Positions 10,976-22,975 of a stretch of 64,000 nt of DNA are shown here, piece by piece (the first letter of the stretch is position 1; each line of letters begins with the position of its first letter). Source of the stretch: Agrostemma githago (taxonomy: Eukaryota > Streptophyta > Magnoliopsida > Caryophyllales > Caryophyllaceae); contig OY288247.1 of the NCBI GenBank assembly GCA_958450325.1, positions 12,762,429 through 12,826,428 of the forward strand. Direction: 5' to 3'. Position numbers and translations under genes: made by a program. The notes under the pieces are model-generated. The model saw only the letters and a program-made list of their open reading frames with translations, did not search any database and was not told where the DNA came from.

Positions 10976-13900
10976 CTATTCAAGTTAGCCTCACTAATAA
11001 ACATGTCGGACAACCTTTTCCCCATGCCTATCTGCGTAGAGAGAAGCAAGCAACCTGCCTACATCCACAACATCGAAACCGACGACACCTCCGAAGAACC
11101 CTGGTACAGAGCGATCCTAGACTTCAAAACCAACGGATCATACCCACCTATCACAAGCACCAAAAACAAAAGAGCCTTAAGAATACAAGTCGCCCACTAT
11201 GTCCTAAACCAAGGATTACTATACAAACGAACCCCACAAGGAGTACTCCTTAGATGCATAAACACAACCCAGTCCAAATAAGTCATGAAAGAAATACATG
11301 ACGGGGAATGCGGACCCCACATGAGCGCACACCTATTAGCCTGAAAAATAATTAGTCTAGGCTACTACTGGGTCACCCTAGAGGCAGACTGTCGGCGTTA
11401 TGTCTGTCACTGCCACAACTGCCAAATATTCGCCAACATCCAACACCTACCACCATACCCGCTACACACCACAACAACACCTTGGCCCTTCTCTACCTAG
11501 GGAATTGACATCATAAGAAAGGTACACCCATCCGGAACTGGCGGACACAACTTCATACTAGTGGTCATTGATTACTTTACCAAATGGGTAAAAGCAGCCT
11601 CTTACACCAAATGGGTCAAATTCCTACAAAACAACATCATCTGCCACTATGGCATACCACACAAAATCATTAGTGATCAGGGAGCTCACTTTAGGGCCGA
11701 CACCCAAAAAATCCTAGACAAATACTAAATCCAAGACATAAATCCTCACACTACAGACCTCAGTCAAACGGGGCTGTGGAGGTAGCTAACAAAACCATAA
11801 CCCAATCCTTAAGAAAATGATAGACAACTACCGGGATTGGCCAAACAAAATACCCTTCACATTATAGGGATACCGAACCTTCTACCGAACACCCACTAGA
11901 GCCACACCCTATTACCTAACCTACGGCTCCGAAGCCGTGCAGCCCATAGAACTAAAAATACCCTCGCTAAGGATACTAGCCGAAAGCAGCATTCCCGAAG
12001 AAGAATGGAACCAAAAACGTTACGATGAGCTAGTACTCCTAGATGAGCGTAGAATACACGCATGTAGACACCTAGATTTGGACCAGGTAGCTGCAGGGGT
12101 ACCCGACAAACACCTGATGACGATCGGACTGCAACGCGACGCGAGATTACGATGCTTTAGATAGTTTTTCTATTGAAAAGATCAAATAATTACTCAGAAA
12201 GATTAATTTGACATCAAGGCAGCCTTAGTCGTGTCATTACAGTAACGTCGACACTAATTAGAGTCAATTCCGACATCAGGGCCCCGAATCGGTCCCGAAA
12301 TATGCAAAGTCAAACCCGAGTCAACGTGTCGGGCCAAGGAAATTTCGGGATGCGCACCCAAAGCCCACCCGGCGCTCGACGCGCTAGGGTTATAGGGAAG
12401 CCTTAACCCCCAAGAAAACCTATGATATGCATCTTCTCCGTTTTGGAAAGTTTTGATATCGAATCTTTAAAACTTCTACAGCTTGAGCTCTGGCGCCTGA
12501 AGACTGAACTGCCTCACACCAGGCGTCCGAAGTCTGAGTCGCCTAGAGTCAGGCATCCATCCGGGTGACGAGAGCCGAAAACACCTATAAATACCCCCCC
12601 TGCCCCCTTCATTCGACACACAATCACGAGTTCGTACCTACTTCTACACAACTCGTTCTTCCCTCTCTTTTTCTCGCTTAGGTCTCGCACTCCGACACCC
12701 GAGGCAAACGATCCACTCGATCGCAGTTCCGATAAGCGAAATCGACGCTACTCCTCACCTTCAAGCACTCCACTTGATCCCGAGGTGCCTGTGTTCGACT
12801 AGCTACTCCAAGTCTAGTAACGGAGTTCTGCCGGATTAGCCGCAGAACCAGCAAATAGTAACGGAGTTCTGCCGGATTAGCCGCAGGAAGGGTCAACGGT
12901 AACGGAACTCCACCGAAATCACCAGGCAAGCTAGGAGGATCCACCTTTATTTTGAAATCAAATCGTCACTAGGTTGTCATCTAAACAAAATTTTACATTT
13001 TTGTAATTTTATTATGCACTATGATAATGTCAAACGTGGACACTAGGTACATTACACATACCAAAACACGTAACGTCCCAACTTCAATCATAAACACTAA
13101 AATACTCTAAATAGACCGGAGTAGCTCCGAGATCCGTTCTCAACTATCTATGCATCGTGTCCCGTTTAACGTATACTCCGAGGGTGCAACTCATCATTTT
13201 GTGAGTTACTTACATTTCGCATTTACAGTTTTCATATGATTTATTGCTTTTATGACCTTATAATCGCATGCTAAATCACCTAACCCGGAAATCAAAACGT
13301 AAACAAGCTAAAACCGAACAAAGCGATGGTCGGGTTGCGTATTACTCTCGGTACTCACCTTACATGGTTCGACGCACCCCTATTAATACCGAGCCGACGC
13401 ATCTTAAGCAGAATACCGGGTAAGGTATACCACGAGAATGACTAATATCCGTATTATCACGTTAAAACTGATTTGCTAATACGTATAATACTAGTACTCT
13501 CTACTCTACTACGTGCATCTTTTCATGGCCTGCCTGTCACGTGAAATCGCATGCAAAGAATGTAAATACAACTACTTCGACGACAAAACTTACTTGTCCT
13601 TAAACAAACGACATAGCAAAAGATATAGGGTTAAAACAATGGATGTTACCGTACTTCCGCCACAACAAAGGAACAAAGTTATCAGCCCACCGATTGTTTA
13701 GTAGAGGCCGCTACGTGTGGGCGGGATTGCGTATCGATGTCTAGCGGACGTTGGCTTCCCAATACGTACCCTCACCCCTTACTCAGAATCGACGGTTTCC
13801 GGATGTCCAAAACCATTGGCAATGAGAGTCGTTCCAGGCATGGAGTCCTTAAGTGTACCAGTCTTTATCTTTAGGTCCCGTGTCCCTCAGCTTTGAGCCG

Positions 13901-14508
13901 GCCAAGGATCAAAGTTGACTTGAACGGTTTCCGAGTCCCCATAATTGACTCGGTGGCGACTCCATAAATCGAAAACGAATTCAGTTCACTTAAAAGGTCG
14001 CTTTACCAAACATATCGACCTTTAAACATTTACAACCACGACTCGATCGATTCTAATAGAAACACGGGCGCCTGCGCCCGTCTAGTACATGTCCGAATCG
14101 TCATCCGAATCGAGATCCGACGCATCATCCCGAACGCGATATCGGACCAGCCTCGACCAGGAGGGGACCGCATGAGTGGCCGCCGCGATTGAAAACCGGG
14201 TCGGTCCCGTGCAGGGCGCCGGGCGGTGCGGACGGACGTCCACAACGCACTGTCCAACATGCAAGCCTATCAACAACAAATTCAGCGAGCCTTTACCAAG
14301 CGAGTCAAATCCCGAAACATACATGAGGGAGACTTAGAGGTCAAATCCATTAGAGCACCCTTTCTCGTCGACTCTAGAGGGAAATTTAAACCAAACTAGG
14401 CGGGCCCCTACCTCGTCAAGAAGATACTTATGGGAGGTGTCGTGATCCTTACTGACCTAGACGGTCAAGAATTCTCGACCCCAACCAACATGGACCAACT
14501 CAAATGAT
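10976..14508 (+). pseudogene. int: Integrase of the Tat polyprotein, split by a solo LTR
   Basis: Integrase inserts the retrotransposon cDNA into host DNA. The linker (from MSDNLFPMPICVERSKQP, 11003) leads into an HHCC zinc-binding domain at 11280-11430 (EIHDGECGPH and YVCHCHNCQ), then the catalytic core, with GIDIIRKVHPSG near 11505 carrying the first Asp and HYGIPHKIISDQGAHF near 11645 the second. The final Glu region is frameshifted. Several stops (11278, near 11342, near 11500, near 11728) break it. The reading LDERRIHA at 12040-12062 resumes after the solo LTR as LSNMQAYQQQIQRAFTKRV at 14248, so the insertion interrupted an existing integrase C-terminus. The coding part ends near 14505. 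Confidence 0.75.
12063..14244 (+). mobile_element. Solo LTR of the same Tat family inside the integrase
   Basis: A 2182-bp LTR from TGTAGACACC to GTCCACA with exact 5-bp target duplication ACGCA on both sides (12058-12062 and 14245-14249). There is no internal element sequence, and the host integrase reading continues across it. It is therefore a solo LTR formed by LTR-LTR recombination after insertion. It is related to, but visibly diverged from, the LTRs at 5906 and 33085. It contains a TATA box (CTATAAATACC, near 12591) preceded by AGGCGTCC-type motifs. Several short frames inside are not genes. Confidence 0.9.
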
Positions 14509-15160
14509 ACTATTCCTAAACTCCCCGGCAACCCTATCCTGATCTTTGTACTAGGGTGAAAACCCATGCAAAACGCTTAAAAATAATTCGCATCGATAAT
14601 TCGCGTAACGAGTCTAAAGAAAAATCACTCACATCTAATATGAACTATGAACATGGTTTGATTCCGTCCAAACACAGATACGTAGGCAACCTTCCAAGGG
14701 TACAACCAACAAAAAATTAAAAAATCGATTACTCGATTTACATGCAAATTGGGACCTCCCTTGCGTTCCGGTTAACAAGTGATTTCAATGACGAAGCACA
14801 AATGACGAGCCGAGGACGGGGTGAAAACCCGAAAGGGCGCTCCGGGCAAAATGAAGAATCGAGTTGCGAGCCGTAAAAAAAAAAGCAAAAGCAGAAAAAA
14901 GGACAAAACAAAAGGTGAGCCGAGGACGGAGTTAAAACCCGAAAGGGCGCTCCGGGCAAAATGAAGAATCGAGTTGCGAGCCACCACAAAAAATAAATAA
15001 TAAAAAAAACGTGATTCTCATTAAAAAATCAAAAATCAGTTAAATCGAGCCTTGTCGAGGCCCTTTACATCGAGCATCCAAAATCCGGCTATCCTAAAAA
15101 ATGACAACGTGTCAAAACCCTACAAAAAAACTAGTACTAATACGCCACATAATATCAATT
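14509..15160. repeat. Post-integrase spacer with a 110-bp-period repeat
   Basis: A 66-bp unit beginning GAGCCGAGGACGG and ending GAGTTGCGAGCC occurs at 14807-14872 and again at 14917-14982 (period 110), separated by an A-rich linker. The rest of the spacer is non-coding. Short tandem repeats just after integrase are characteristic of the Tat/Ogre 3' region. Confidence 0.7.
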
Positions 15161-15169
15161 AATAGAACA

Positions 15170-16643
15170 TAGTACTAAACGGCTGGACTCTACCGGTCCA
15201 ACTTTCCCATTTTCTTACCATTCGGGTGCGCTTGTTCGTGTCTTTCACCATCGACCCCTTCGAACACAAGCTTCCATCACCCTAACCAAATAAAGGCGAG
15301 CCCAGCCAATCATATTTCCCCTCATAACTCACATTTTCAATACGGATCTCGTCAGTCTTAGCCTGTATAAATGAACTGACGGCACCAGGATCGGTAACAC
15401 TGTCTTTGGTCAGGCGCTTAGTGATGTTGCCTTGAGTCGCCTCCTTATCCTCTAGCACCACAGTCTTCCTAACTTTCGTCTTGCTCTGTCCTGACGGGTA
15501 TTATGAAACTCCCCGCTGGAAAGAAATAAGGTCGGTCGGTCGAACACTTTCTGTAATGATGGGATGTGAAAACCTCTGTCTCCAAGACATCGTAAATTCC
15601 CCAAGAGAACTTTCCGTCCACGGATCAGACTTAGGAACACCCCTAGTAACCTCTAACACAGTTGGCCTCACCCCCATTTGGCGCGACAACTTGCTAGGGT
15701 AAATATAAACCGAATCCCTTAAAGATAATATCTGCATAGCATGAGTCGAGGACGAGAATGGAAACCCGGCTCGTCCACTTATATGCCACCACGGGATTGA
15801 CCACCTGATATCAACTCGCCCATTAGCCCGCAAGTAAGAATGCCACCCCTCCTCGGTATAGCCATCGTTCCATGCTTGCACCATCTTACGACCCGTGAAG
15901 CCTTTATAGCTATAGCCCTTGACGGACCGAGGAGGGTCGACCAAACCAAGCCTCTCCTATAGCCAAACCTGCACAAAACACAATACAATGTCACACTTTC
16001 GAACTAAGGCAATTTTCAAAAAAGGAAAAATAGCACCCAATATACCTGCACGGTCCTAGAACCCCGAAAAGGAGCACAATGCATCCGGGCGCGAGCGTCA
16101 AGATCTAGGATAAGCTCACCCAAAATGAGTAGAGAGGGTGACCGCCCATGCTCCATCCCCATCACAACATCCAAAACCCAAGGATTATCCCAACCCTCAT
16201 GCATCGACGCGTCCTCGAAAAGATAATAACATTCCACCACGATATTAAAAGCCCGTCTGCAAGCCAGAGGTGAAATATCACGAGAACCCTTCTGTGAGAA
16301 CGTCCTAAATAGCAACTCTAGGTCAATACCACCTTCCCCGAAGAAAACTTTAGCCTCCTCTAGCGAAGAAAGGTCCCAAAAATGGCGAAACCGTTCTACA
16401 AGAGAATCATCTCCCAGGGGCACACAAGGTCGAACTGAACACCACCCACCTATAACGTCTAGCTCCTCGGGAAGAGGACAAACCTTACCTCCAGGGAAAG
16501 CAAAAACATGATTCTTAACATCCCAACAACTGGAGCACGCTAACAAGAAGTCATCTTGCACCTTAACCTACCTTAGCGCGATAACCATGGACAAACCATC
16601 ACTTGGACAAACCTCGAGGTCACATTTATTAAAACGACCCATC
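15170..16643 (-). pseudogene. DUF7745-like gene, antisense in the Tat element
   Basis: Read on the minus strand the gene begins with ATG near 16641 (MGRFNKCDLEVCPSD...). It continues through VFAFPGGKVCPLPEELDVIG and a long helical segment to FRGSRTVQ, where a GT donor lies (about 16047). The second exon begins after an AG near 15969 with VWL, an in-frame stop, then ERLGLVDPP, and runs to IYPSKLSRQMGVRP near 15690. This order (entry motif resembling VFRF-x-P-x-CPT-x-EE, then a Q-V-W-L segment, then a PxxxxRQxG segment) is what I recognise as DUF7745, a plant domain of unknown function often found in transposon-borne genes related to the mobile-domain family. A further stop sits near 15501, with frame readable to about 15170. 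The stops make it a pseudogene copy. It may instead be a distant PMD relative. Confidence 0.55.
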
Positions 16644-16751
16644 CACTCGGTTAAAAGATTCCCAAAACCCGGCATGACTCAAAATAATACAAGGAAGATA
16701 TAGACACACTATGGGTAATTTAGTATGTCTAAAACGAGCACCCATAACCCG

Positions 16752-16905
16752 CATATATAGCCCTAATCCCACAACTATTAGGAAACTACGGAAAATTTCC
16801 ATAAACGAGAATCGGGCCGCCCGAGCCCAGGCGCCAAATACTGAACCGCCCGAAACCAAGCGACCCGAAATCCAAACGCCCCGACCCAGGCGTTCGAACC
16901 CTAAA
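16752..16905 (-). promoter_or_regulatory. Putative promoter of the antisense DUF7745-like gene
   Basis: On the minus strand a TATA box (CTATATATGC, 16752-16761) lies about 110 bp before the start codon. About 70-140 bp further upstream are AGGCGCC (16829-16835) and AGGCGTTC (16888-16895), with intervening CCGCCCGA-type GC-rich sequence. The same motif type precedes the TATA boxes of the LTRs and of the PMD gene. Promoter function is inferred. Confidence 0.4.
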
Positions 16906-17216
16906 TCATTTGTCTCCCAAGCATCTGAAAAGTATGCCATCAGTCCCGCTTTACCCCAACAGTCACCACCTAACAACCCCAGACATCGGGAACGACCTTC
17001 TAAAGTCACTAAAGCCCTTTTCGAAAGCCAAAATACCCACACAAGAGTGACGAGGCCGTACAGATGACACATTTCACCCGTCGGATCCGCCAAACTTAGA
17101 CGTTTTTTCATTTTCTTTTTAAGGGGATAAGCTACCCCACCTATGCGTGTTGTAGCCTTTAATGGCATCGTTAACTCGCGTCTGTAGCCCAGTACGGAAT
17201 TATTGTGAATATACAA

Positions 17217-17666
17217 AAGTGGTCTAACTTTTTTTCAAAAGGTAGTCTAACTTGTTTTTGCTTTTTTGCCTCATTTTAAACATGAATGTCGAGACAACTG
17301 CACTTGCCTCCCAACGCACTCAGTCGAAACATTTGAATTATAAGAGCATTTCTTACATCTCGCACGTCTCGAGTCAAATATCTTAACCAACGTATTACTT
17401 GATCCAACTCCCGGATCAAATTAACGCATTCCGTGAATTCCGAAAACCATTTTTCGTACTCTCATGCAATCCTAACGCATTTAAAACAAACTAAACTACG
17501 ACGAAATCGCAAACAAAACAAACTTGAAGTGATTACATGTCAATCTAAGTTAACATTTCACAAAACAAAAATGCAAGAGTAAACCGGTCAATCAAAATAC
17601 TAAAAGTCTAAAATATACAAATTGTACAAATCCAAACACAAGCCGAGTTCCTAAACTAGGAAGGAC
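17217..17666. other. Spacer between antisense genes, no gene seen
   Basis: Non-coding sequence upstream of the DUF7745-like promoter region. I see no domain-bearing frame on either strand and no clear repeat structure. Confidence 0.4.
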
Positions 17667-17667
17667 C

Positions 17668-17770
17668 CCTACAGGCTGCACCTATAGCTATCACGAACTC
17701 ATTGATGTCGTCATCCAAACCTAAATCCTCTAGCTCAAAAAGTGGAGACTCGGGCCTGTTCTCTTGGACT
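17668..17770 (-). pseudogene. Orphan C-terminal coding fragment
   Basis: The minus strand reads IQVQENRPESPLFELEDL and then GLDDDINEFVIAIGAA before a stop near 17670. The composition (acidic, then hydrophobic, clean stop) looks like a genuine protein C-terminus and not random frame. It lies just beyond the (TTCAG)n tract that also abuts the end of the PMD gene at 28274. It may be the original tail of the PMD gene, separated by repeat expansion and LINE insertion. No family is recognised. Confidence 0.3.
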
Positions 17771-17780
17771 TGTATTCAGA

Positions 17781-17925
17781 AAGTTTCAGTTCAGTTCAGA
17801 CATTTTCAGTTTAGTTCAGTTCAGTTCAGACACATTCAGTTCAGTTCAGTTAAGTTCAGTTCAGACACATTCATTTCAGTTCAGTTCAGTTCAGTCTCAT
17901 TCAGTTCAGTTCAGTTCAGTTTAGA

Positions 17926-17935
<10 letters not shown>
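17781..17935. repeat. (TTCAG)n pentanucleotide repeat, left block
   Basis: Irregular array of TTCAG units broken by ACACATT/TCTCATT spacers. The same array, with the same kind of spacers, reappears at 28196-28290 on the other side of the LINE cluster. The two blocks were probably one tract. Confidence 0.85.
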
Positions 17936-18010
<75 letters not shown>

Positions 18011-18012
18011 GT
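17932..18012. repeat. (TAA)n microsatellite
   Basis: About 26 consecutive TAA units, passing into GTAGTAGCAGCAGC. The L1-like LINE starts directly after it and after the LINE's poly(A) tail the TAA/ATT repeat resumes. The LINE therefore appears to be inserted in this tract. Confidence 0.85.
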
Positions 18013-18099
18013 AGTAGCAGCAGCAACAACGAAGTGAGAGAAGGGTTTCTCACTCAAAAACCGTTTTCTCTGTAACTCAGCTTCTTTGATCAAGCTTCC

Positions 18100-19453
18100 A
18101 TGGCTGACCCTCATGTCAACAAAGGTCCTGGAAGGCCACCAAAAAAAAGCTCAAAATGTTCCTCCTACTCCTCCAGTTCCTCCATCAGGTCGCAACTCAA
18201 GAATGGAGGAAGATGAAGAATCTACATAACAACCGGATTCTCAGAGTGCTTCGCAACACAACACGATCAAGGATTTTATTCTTCACGTGATTAATTCGTC
18301 TGGTATTCATTTTGCTCCTTCTAAACCTTCTCTCTGGTTTTGATAATTCACTGAAGGATTCGGTTAAGATGCCGGAGTCTTCCTCTGTTCTTCAACCGGG
18401 TGCTGAGCCTGTAATTCCGGCTAAGAAATGGTCTGGAATTGTAGGTAACAAGCAACAATTAGGTATGAATCTTACTTACTTTGATGAAGTTGTGGATTCT
18501 GAGGTGCTTGACTTCACTTTGGATGATTTTGAGGATGAAATCAAGGTTTGGAAGAACACCTTAATGGGAAATGTTATAGGATCTCGGCTGAATCTGCAGG
18601 CTATGGGAAAATTTGTGCAGGATCATTAGGGAGCGATAGCTCAGCCGAAGGTTCAGTACTTTAAGAAAGGATGGTTCTCCTTTCGTTTTGAATCTAAGGA
18701 GGAAATGGATGGAGTGCTTAGGGGAGGTCCTTGGAGAATGGGTGTCTACACGCTCATCCTTAAGGAATGGTCTCCGACATTCTCGAGTAAAATGGACAAG
18801 GTTGCGTGTGTTCCAATTTGGGTGTTATTCCCTGATTTGGACCCCTTCCTGTGGTTCGAAACTGTATTCGGAAAGATGGCTAGCAAGATAGGTAAACCTC
18901 TCTGTGCGGACCTAGCTACTACAACGAAAGCGAAGCTTTCGTTTGCTCGAATTCTGGTAGAGGCAGATGTGTCTAAAGATCTCCCTGAATCCATTGTGAT
19001 CTCTAGTCCTTATTGTGAGTACTCTAATCAACGTGTTCAATATGAATGGTTACCATATTACTGTAAGTGTTGTGGCAAACTGGGCATACCATCTCCTCCT
19101 ATAAAAGGGAGAAGAAGAAAACTGTGGTGAAAGTGACAGAAGTTCGTGCAGAGGAAGAGATAATTCCTCCTGTTGAGTCCCAGACGAGAACAGAAGGGGA
19201 AATTTCTGAGGCTGCACTGAAACCTTTCTCTTAGAATGATTTCTCATCGGTGAGGAAGTCTTCTAGGAGAATTATTCCAAAAGTTGTAAGAGATCCTATA
19301 GTTTTGGAGAATGGCTTTCATGTACTTATGAGAGATCAAGAGGGTTCTAATGACATGGATGTTGAATTGGATGTCACTAGGAATGAAATTCTGGATGAGG
19401 AAGAGCCTCTCCCTCCTCATAAAATTAATGAAAGTGGCTTCTTGGAATGTTAG
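18100..19453 (+). pseudogene. LINE ORF1, DUF4283/zinc-knuckle protein
   Basis: ORF1 encodes the nucleic-acid-binding partner of the LINE particle. The start at 18100 (MADPHVNKGPGRPPKK) gives a basic N-terminus with an AT-hook-like GRP. A DUF4283-type core follows (KKGWFSFRFESKEEMDGVL, then GGPWRMGVYTLILKEWSP and VPIWVLFPDL, about 18640-18850). After that comes a knuckle-like segment, YEWLPYYCKCCGKLG (19042-19086), where plant LINEs carry CxxC...GH...C; the final His and Cys are lost. Stops at about 18228, 18628 and 19232 and at least one frameshift break the frame. The tail (SSRRIIPKVVRDP) runs into ORF2. Confidence 0.65.
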
Positions 19454-22400
19454 GGGATTTAATGACTCAATAAGACATAGTGAAGTTAATGATTTTCTAA
19501 GGGTGAATAAGCCAGATGTCATGGCATTACTAGAAACTAGAGTGAAATAGAATAAAGCATCCAAAATTCTTAGAGGTAATTTTCCAGCTTGGTCAGTGAT
19601 ACACAATTACAATAGTCACAATAATGGGAGGATTTGGATCCTTTTCAATCCGTCTATAGTGTCCTTTGATGTCTCTAGTACGTCATCCCAACAGATTACT
19701 GGATTACTGCATCATTATCAATCTAATACTGATTTGCAGTTGAGTGCTATCTATGGTTATAACGAAGGGTCAGGGAGAAAGCAGTTGTGGAAGGACCTGG
19801 AAATCCTCTCAACAGGAGTGCCTTGGATTGTTCTTGGGGATTTCAACATTGTTAGAAATCCTGAGGAAAAATTAGGGCAAATCCACCTGATTTTCAGGAC
19901 ATGTGCGAGTTCAACCAATGCCTCTTGTATTGCAGACTTGACGATTTACAGAGTTCAGGGTGTAGCCTGACTTGGACGAATAAAAGAGAGCTGGATTCTC
20001 GAATCTTGTCTAAATTGGATAGGGCGGTGGTTAATCCTGAATGGTCTCAGATTTTTCCTACATCTGCTGCCATATTTTGTGAGCAAGGAATTTCGGGTCA
20101 TACTCCAATTTTGGTGAATGTCTCAGGAGCATTGATTTATAAGAAGCGATTCAGTTTTTTGAATAGTTGGGTGGATCACCCTGATTACTTGGAAACTGTT
20201 AAGAGAGCTTGGACTAATAGAGTTGCTGGCTCTCCTATGTATCGACTTTTCCAGAAATTAAAGCAAGTCAGATATGGGCTGTCTAAACTCCACTCAAATA
20301 ATTACACTAACATGTCTTTGCGAGTCAAGGAGGCAAAGAATGCTCTAATGGAATGTCAATGTCAGCTTTCATTTCTTCCTTCTCAATGCAGTTGCAAACT
20401 CAGGAAAAAGTACTGCTGGAGAACTTCATCAGTCTTAAGAAAACTGAACTGGGTATACTCAAGCAAAAAGATAAAGTTAGACACATTAAACTGGCAGATT
20501 GCTCGTCGAAATATCTCTATGCGAAGGTGGCCGAGAAAAGGAACCAACAGGTTATTGGTGCAATTAAAGATGCTGATGGAATGCTTCGAACTGGTACTGA
20601 TGTTGTTTCTGAGGCGTTCCAGGAGTACTATGCAAGGCTGTTAGGCAGTGAAATTAATACTAAATGCATTGAAGAAGCCGAGACAGTTCTTCCCACTGAA
20701 GTTACTGTCTCCCTTACTGCTGGCATCACTGAAATAGAAATCAAAAAGGCAATATTTAGCATGGACGATAATAGTAGCCCAGGTTTGGATGGCTTCTCGG
20801 CTGGTTTTTTTAGATCGTCCTGGGGTATTATTCGTGAAGACTTTTGTGCTGCAGTACTCAGTTTTTTTAAAAGTTGTAAAATGTAAAAGCAAGCCAATAC
20901 AACTCTTGTTTCCCTCATTCCTAAGAAGAAGGATGCAGGTTCAGTATTGGATTATCGCCCAATATTTTTGCTGCACGGTGCTATATAAAGTAATTGCAAA
21001 GATTCTAGATAATCGAGTGAAACCTATCTTCCCCTCTCTTGTGGGAGAAGAGCAAGCTGCATTCGTTTCGAGTAGGAACCTCTTTGATAACACCATGCTT
21101 TTGCAGGCGTTAGTTAAAGGATATAACAGGAAATACTTAACTCCTCGCTGTCTGATTAAGGTGGATATTCGTAAGGCTTTCGATTCGCTCCAGTGGTCAT
21201 TCATTAACCCAATGCTTGCTTCTGTGGGGATTCCAGTTCAGTTTAGAAAATGGATAATGGGTTGCATCTCAAATCCTTGGTATACTTTCAAGAATAATGG
21301 AGGAGTTTCAGGCTTTATTCAAGGTAAGAGTGGTATCTGTCAAGGAGATCCCCTCTAGCCTTATATCTTTGTACTCAGTATGGAATTTCTATCTCGGAGT
21401 ATGAGAAAGCTTTGTTCGCGCTCTCAGGTCTCCTACCATCCGAAGTGTTGTAGACTCAACCTCACACATTTAATTTTCGCGGATTATTTAATGATTTTCA
21501 CAAGGGGAGATGTCCCTTCTGTTATGGCTTGCAAGAATATATTAGATTCGTTTGCTCAAAAATCAGGACTCTCAACGAATTTAGAGAAGACGAACATTTA
21601 TTTCGGGGGAGTTGCATCGCATATTCGGAAGGAAATCTTGACGTAATCGGGTTTTGCTACTGGTACTTTCCCTTTCAGGTATTTAGGGATTCCACTCATT
21701 GATTCTAGGCTAAGCATTGAGATGTTTTCCCCTCTGCTACTTAAGATACAACAAGCATTTCATCATTGGTCCACTAAATTCCTCTCTTACACTGGCAAAG
21801 CCCAGTTATTGAACTGTGTGATTTTTGGTTTAGATAATTTCTGGTATTCTACCCTTCTTCTTCCAGTGGCTATACTAAAATCTATAAATAAGATGTGCAA
21901 AGATTTCTTTTAGGGAATACAAGATGGTGAATGCAGATTAGTCTTCAAAAAATGGAATGAGTTGTACTCACCTTGGGATGTAGGAGGGGTAAACATCAAA
22001 CATTTGCAGTCCCTTGGAACATTGCTCTGCTCGTGAAATGGTTATGGATATTATCTAATCCGCCTACTAGCATTTGGAGTAAATGGTGCGCAGAATATAT
22101 CTTGGGATCAAATACTATTTGGGACATAAAAGTTAAGGAATTTCATCCTGTCAGTCTGAAAAATTGTATAGCAACAAGGGATAAGTTATATCAAATATTT
22201 GGTTCTGCGGCTCTTACTAAGAAGTTTATTCAGGATTGTGTTTGCAATTCGCTGTTCATAGTGAAGCGGGCTTATGCTGGGTTGAGACAGTTGGAAAAGA
22301 AGCGGTGGGGATCGATTCTAAACGCAGGTGTACTTATGCCAAGCCACAAGTTATTCCTTTCCCTTGCTATACAGCAAAAACTGCCCACAGTAGATCAGTA

Positions 22401-22800
22401 CTGCAAGAGGGGAATTAGCATTGTTAACAGGTGTTATCTTTGTGAGGCCGACTCAGAGAATCATCAGCATACATTTTTCAAATGTCCGTTCACAAAGGAT
22501 GTCTGGATAAAGGTCCTTCGATGGATGGAAATAGATATGGCAGACAGTAGATTGATGATGATCATAAGATGGATGACAGTAGCTCGGTCAAGGAAACATT
22601 GGAAGATGGCTTGGTTAAGAGTAAGTTTAGCTGCTACAATTTACTCCATTTGGAAAGAGCGGAACAAGAGTATTTTTGCTAACAAGAAATCTAGTGTTGA
22701 TGCTATAGTTTCTCAAATTAAGTTCTTGGTTGTTACTAGGTTCTCTCATTTTAAAGAGTGTCCGAAATTTTGTAGAATTATTGAGGCAATTGGAGCCTAA
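19428..22800 (+). pseudogene. LINE ORF2, APE endonuclease and reverse transcriptase
   Basis: ORF2 nicks target DNA and copies the LINE RNA at the nick. The ATG at 19428 gives MKVASWNVRGFN, the APE-type endonuclease start. LLETRVK, LSAIYGYN, VPWIVLGDFNIVRNPEEK and HTPILVNVSG follow in the usual order. The reverse transcriptase has SMDDNSSPGLDGFSAGFF (about 20760), LIKVDIRKAFDSLQW (about 21150), GICQGDPL (about 21335) and LIFADYLMIF (about 21470). The canonical FADDLM is FADYLM, so one catalytic Asp is Tyr. The C-terminus has the zinc-finger RVT domain (RCYLCEADSENHQHTFFKC, 22429) and ends at TAA 22798. Several stops (19548, 20884, 21357, 21645, 21912) confirm a pseudogene. Confidence 0.8.
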
Positions 22801-22892
22801 GGTGATGTAATACTCTAGTGTGGTTTTTTTTGCTATGCTTGTAATTTCTTTCAAATTGAAATGAAATGATATCATCTTTGCAAAAAAAAAAA

Positions 22893-22938
22893 AATTAATA
22901 ATAATAATAATAATATATTATTATAATAATAATAGTTA

Positions 22939-22975
<37 letters not shown>

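Larger units (their letters stand above)
18013..22892 (+). mobile_element. L1-like LINE, near full length
   Basis: A 4.9-kb non-LTR retrotransposon with 5' UTR, ORF1, ORF2 and a poly(A) tail (22881-22892). Both sides are TAA/ATT microsatellite, so the exact target duplication cannot be read. Numerous stops and frameshifts show that it is dead. The two ORFs overlap slightly (19428-19453), as in other plant L1 elements. Confidence 0.8.

Noticed and set aside
5906..14244. Single complete element formed by the LTRs at 5906 and 12063
   Set aside because: The 12063 LTR has its own exact ACGCA duplication and interrupts integrase coding, so it is a separate solo LTR.
17702..18037. Plus-strand frame of 111 codons
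   Set aside because: It translates the (TTCAG)n and (TAA)n repeats.
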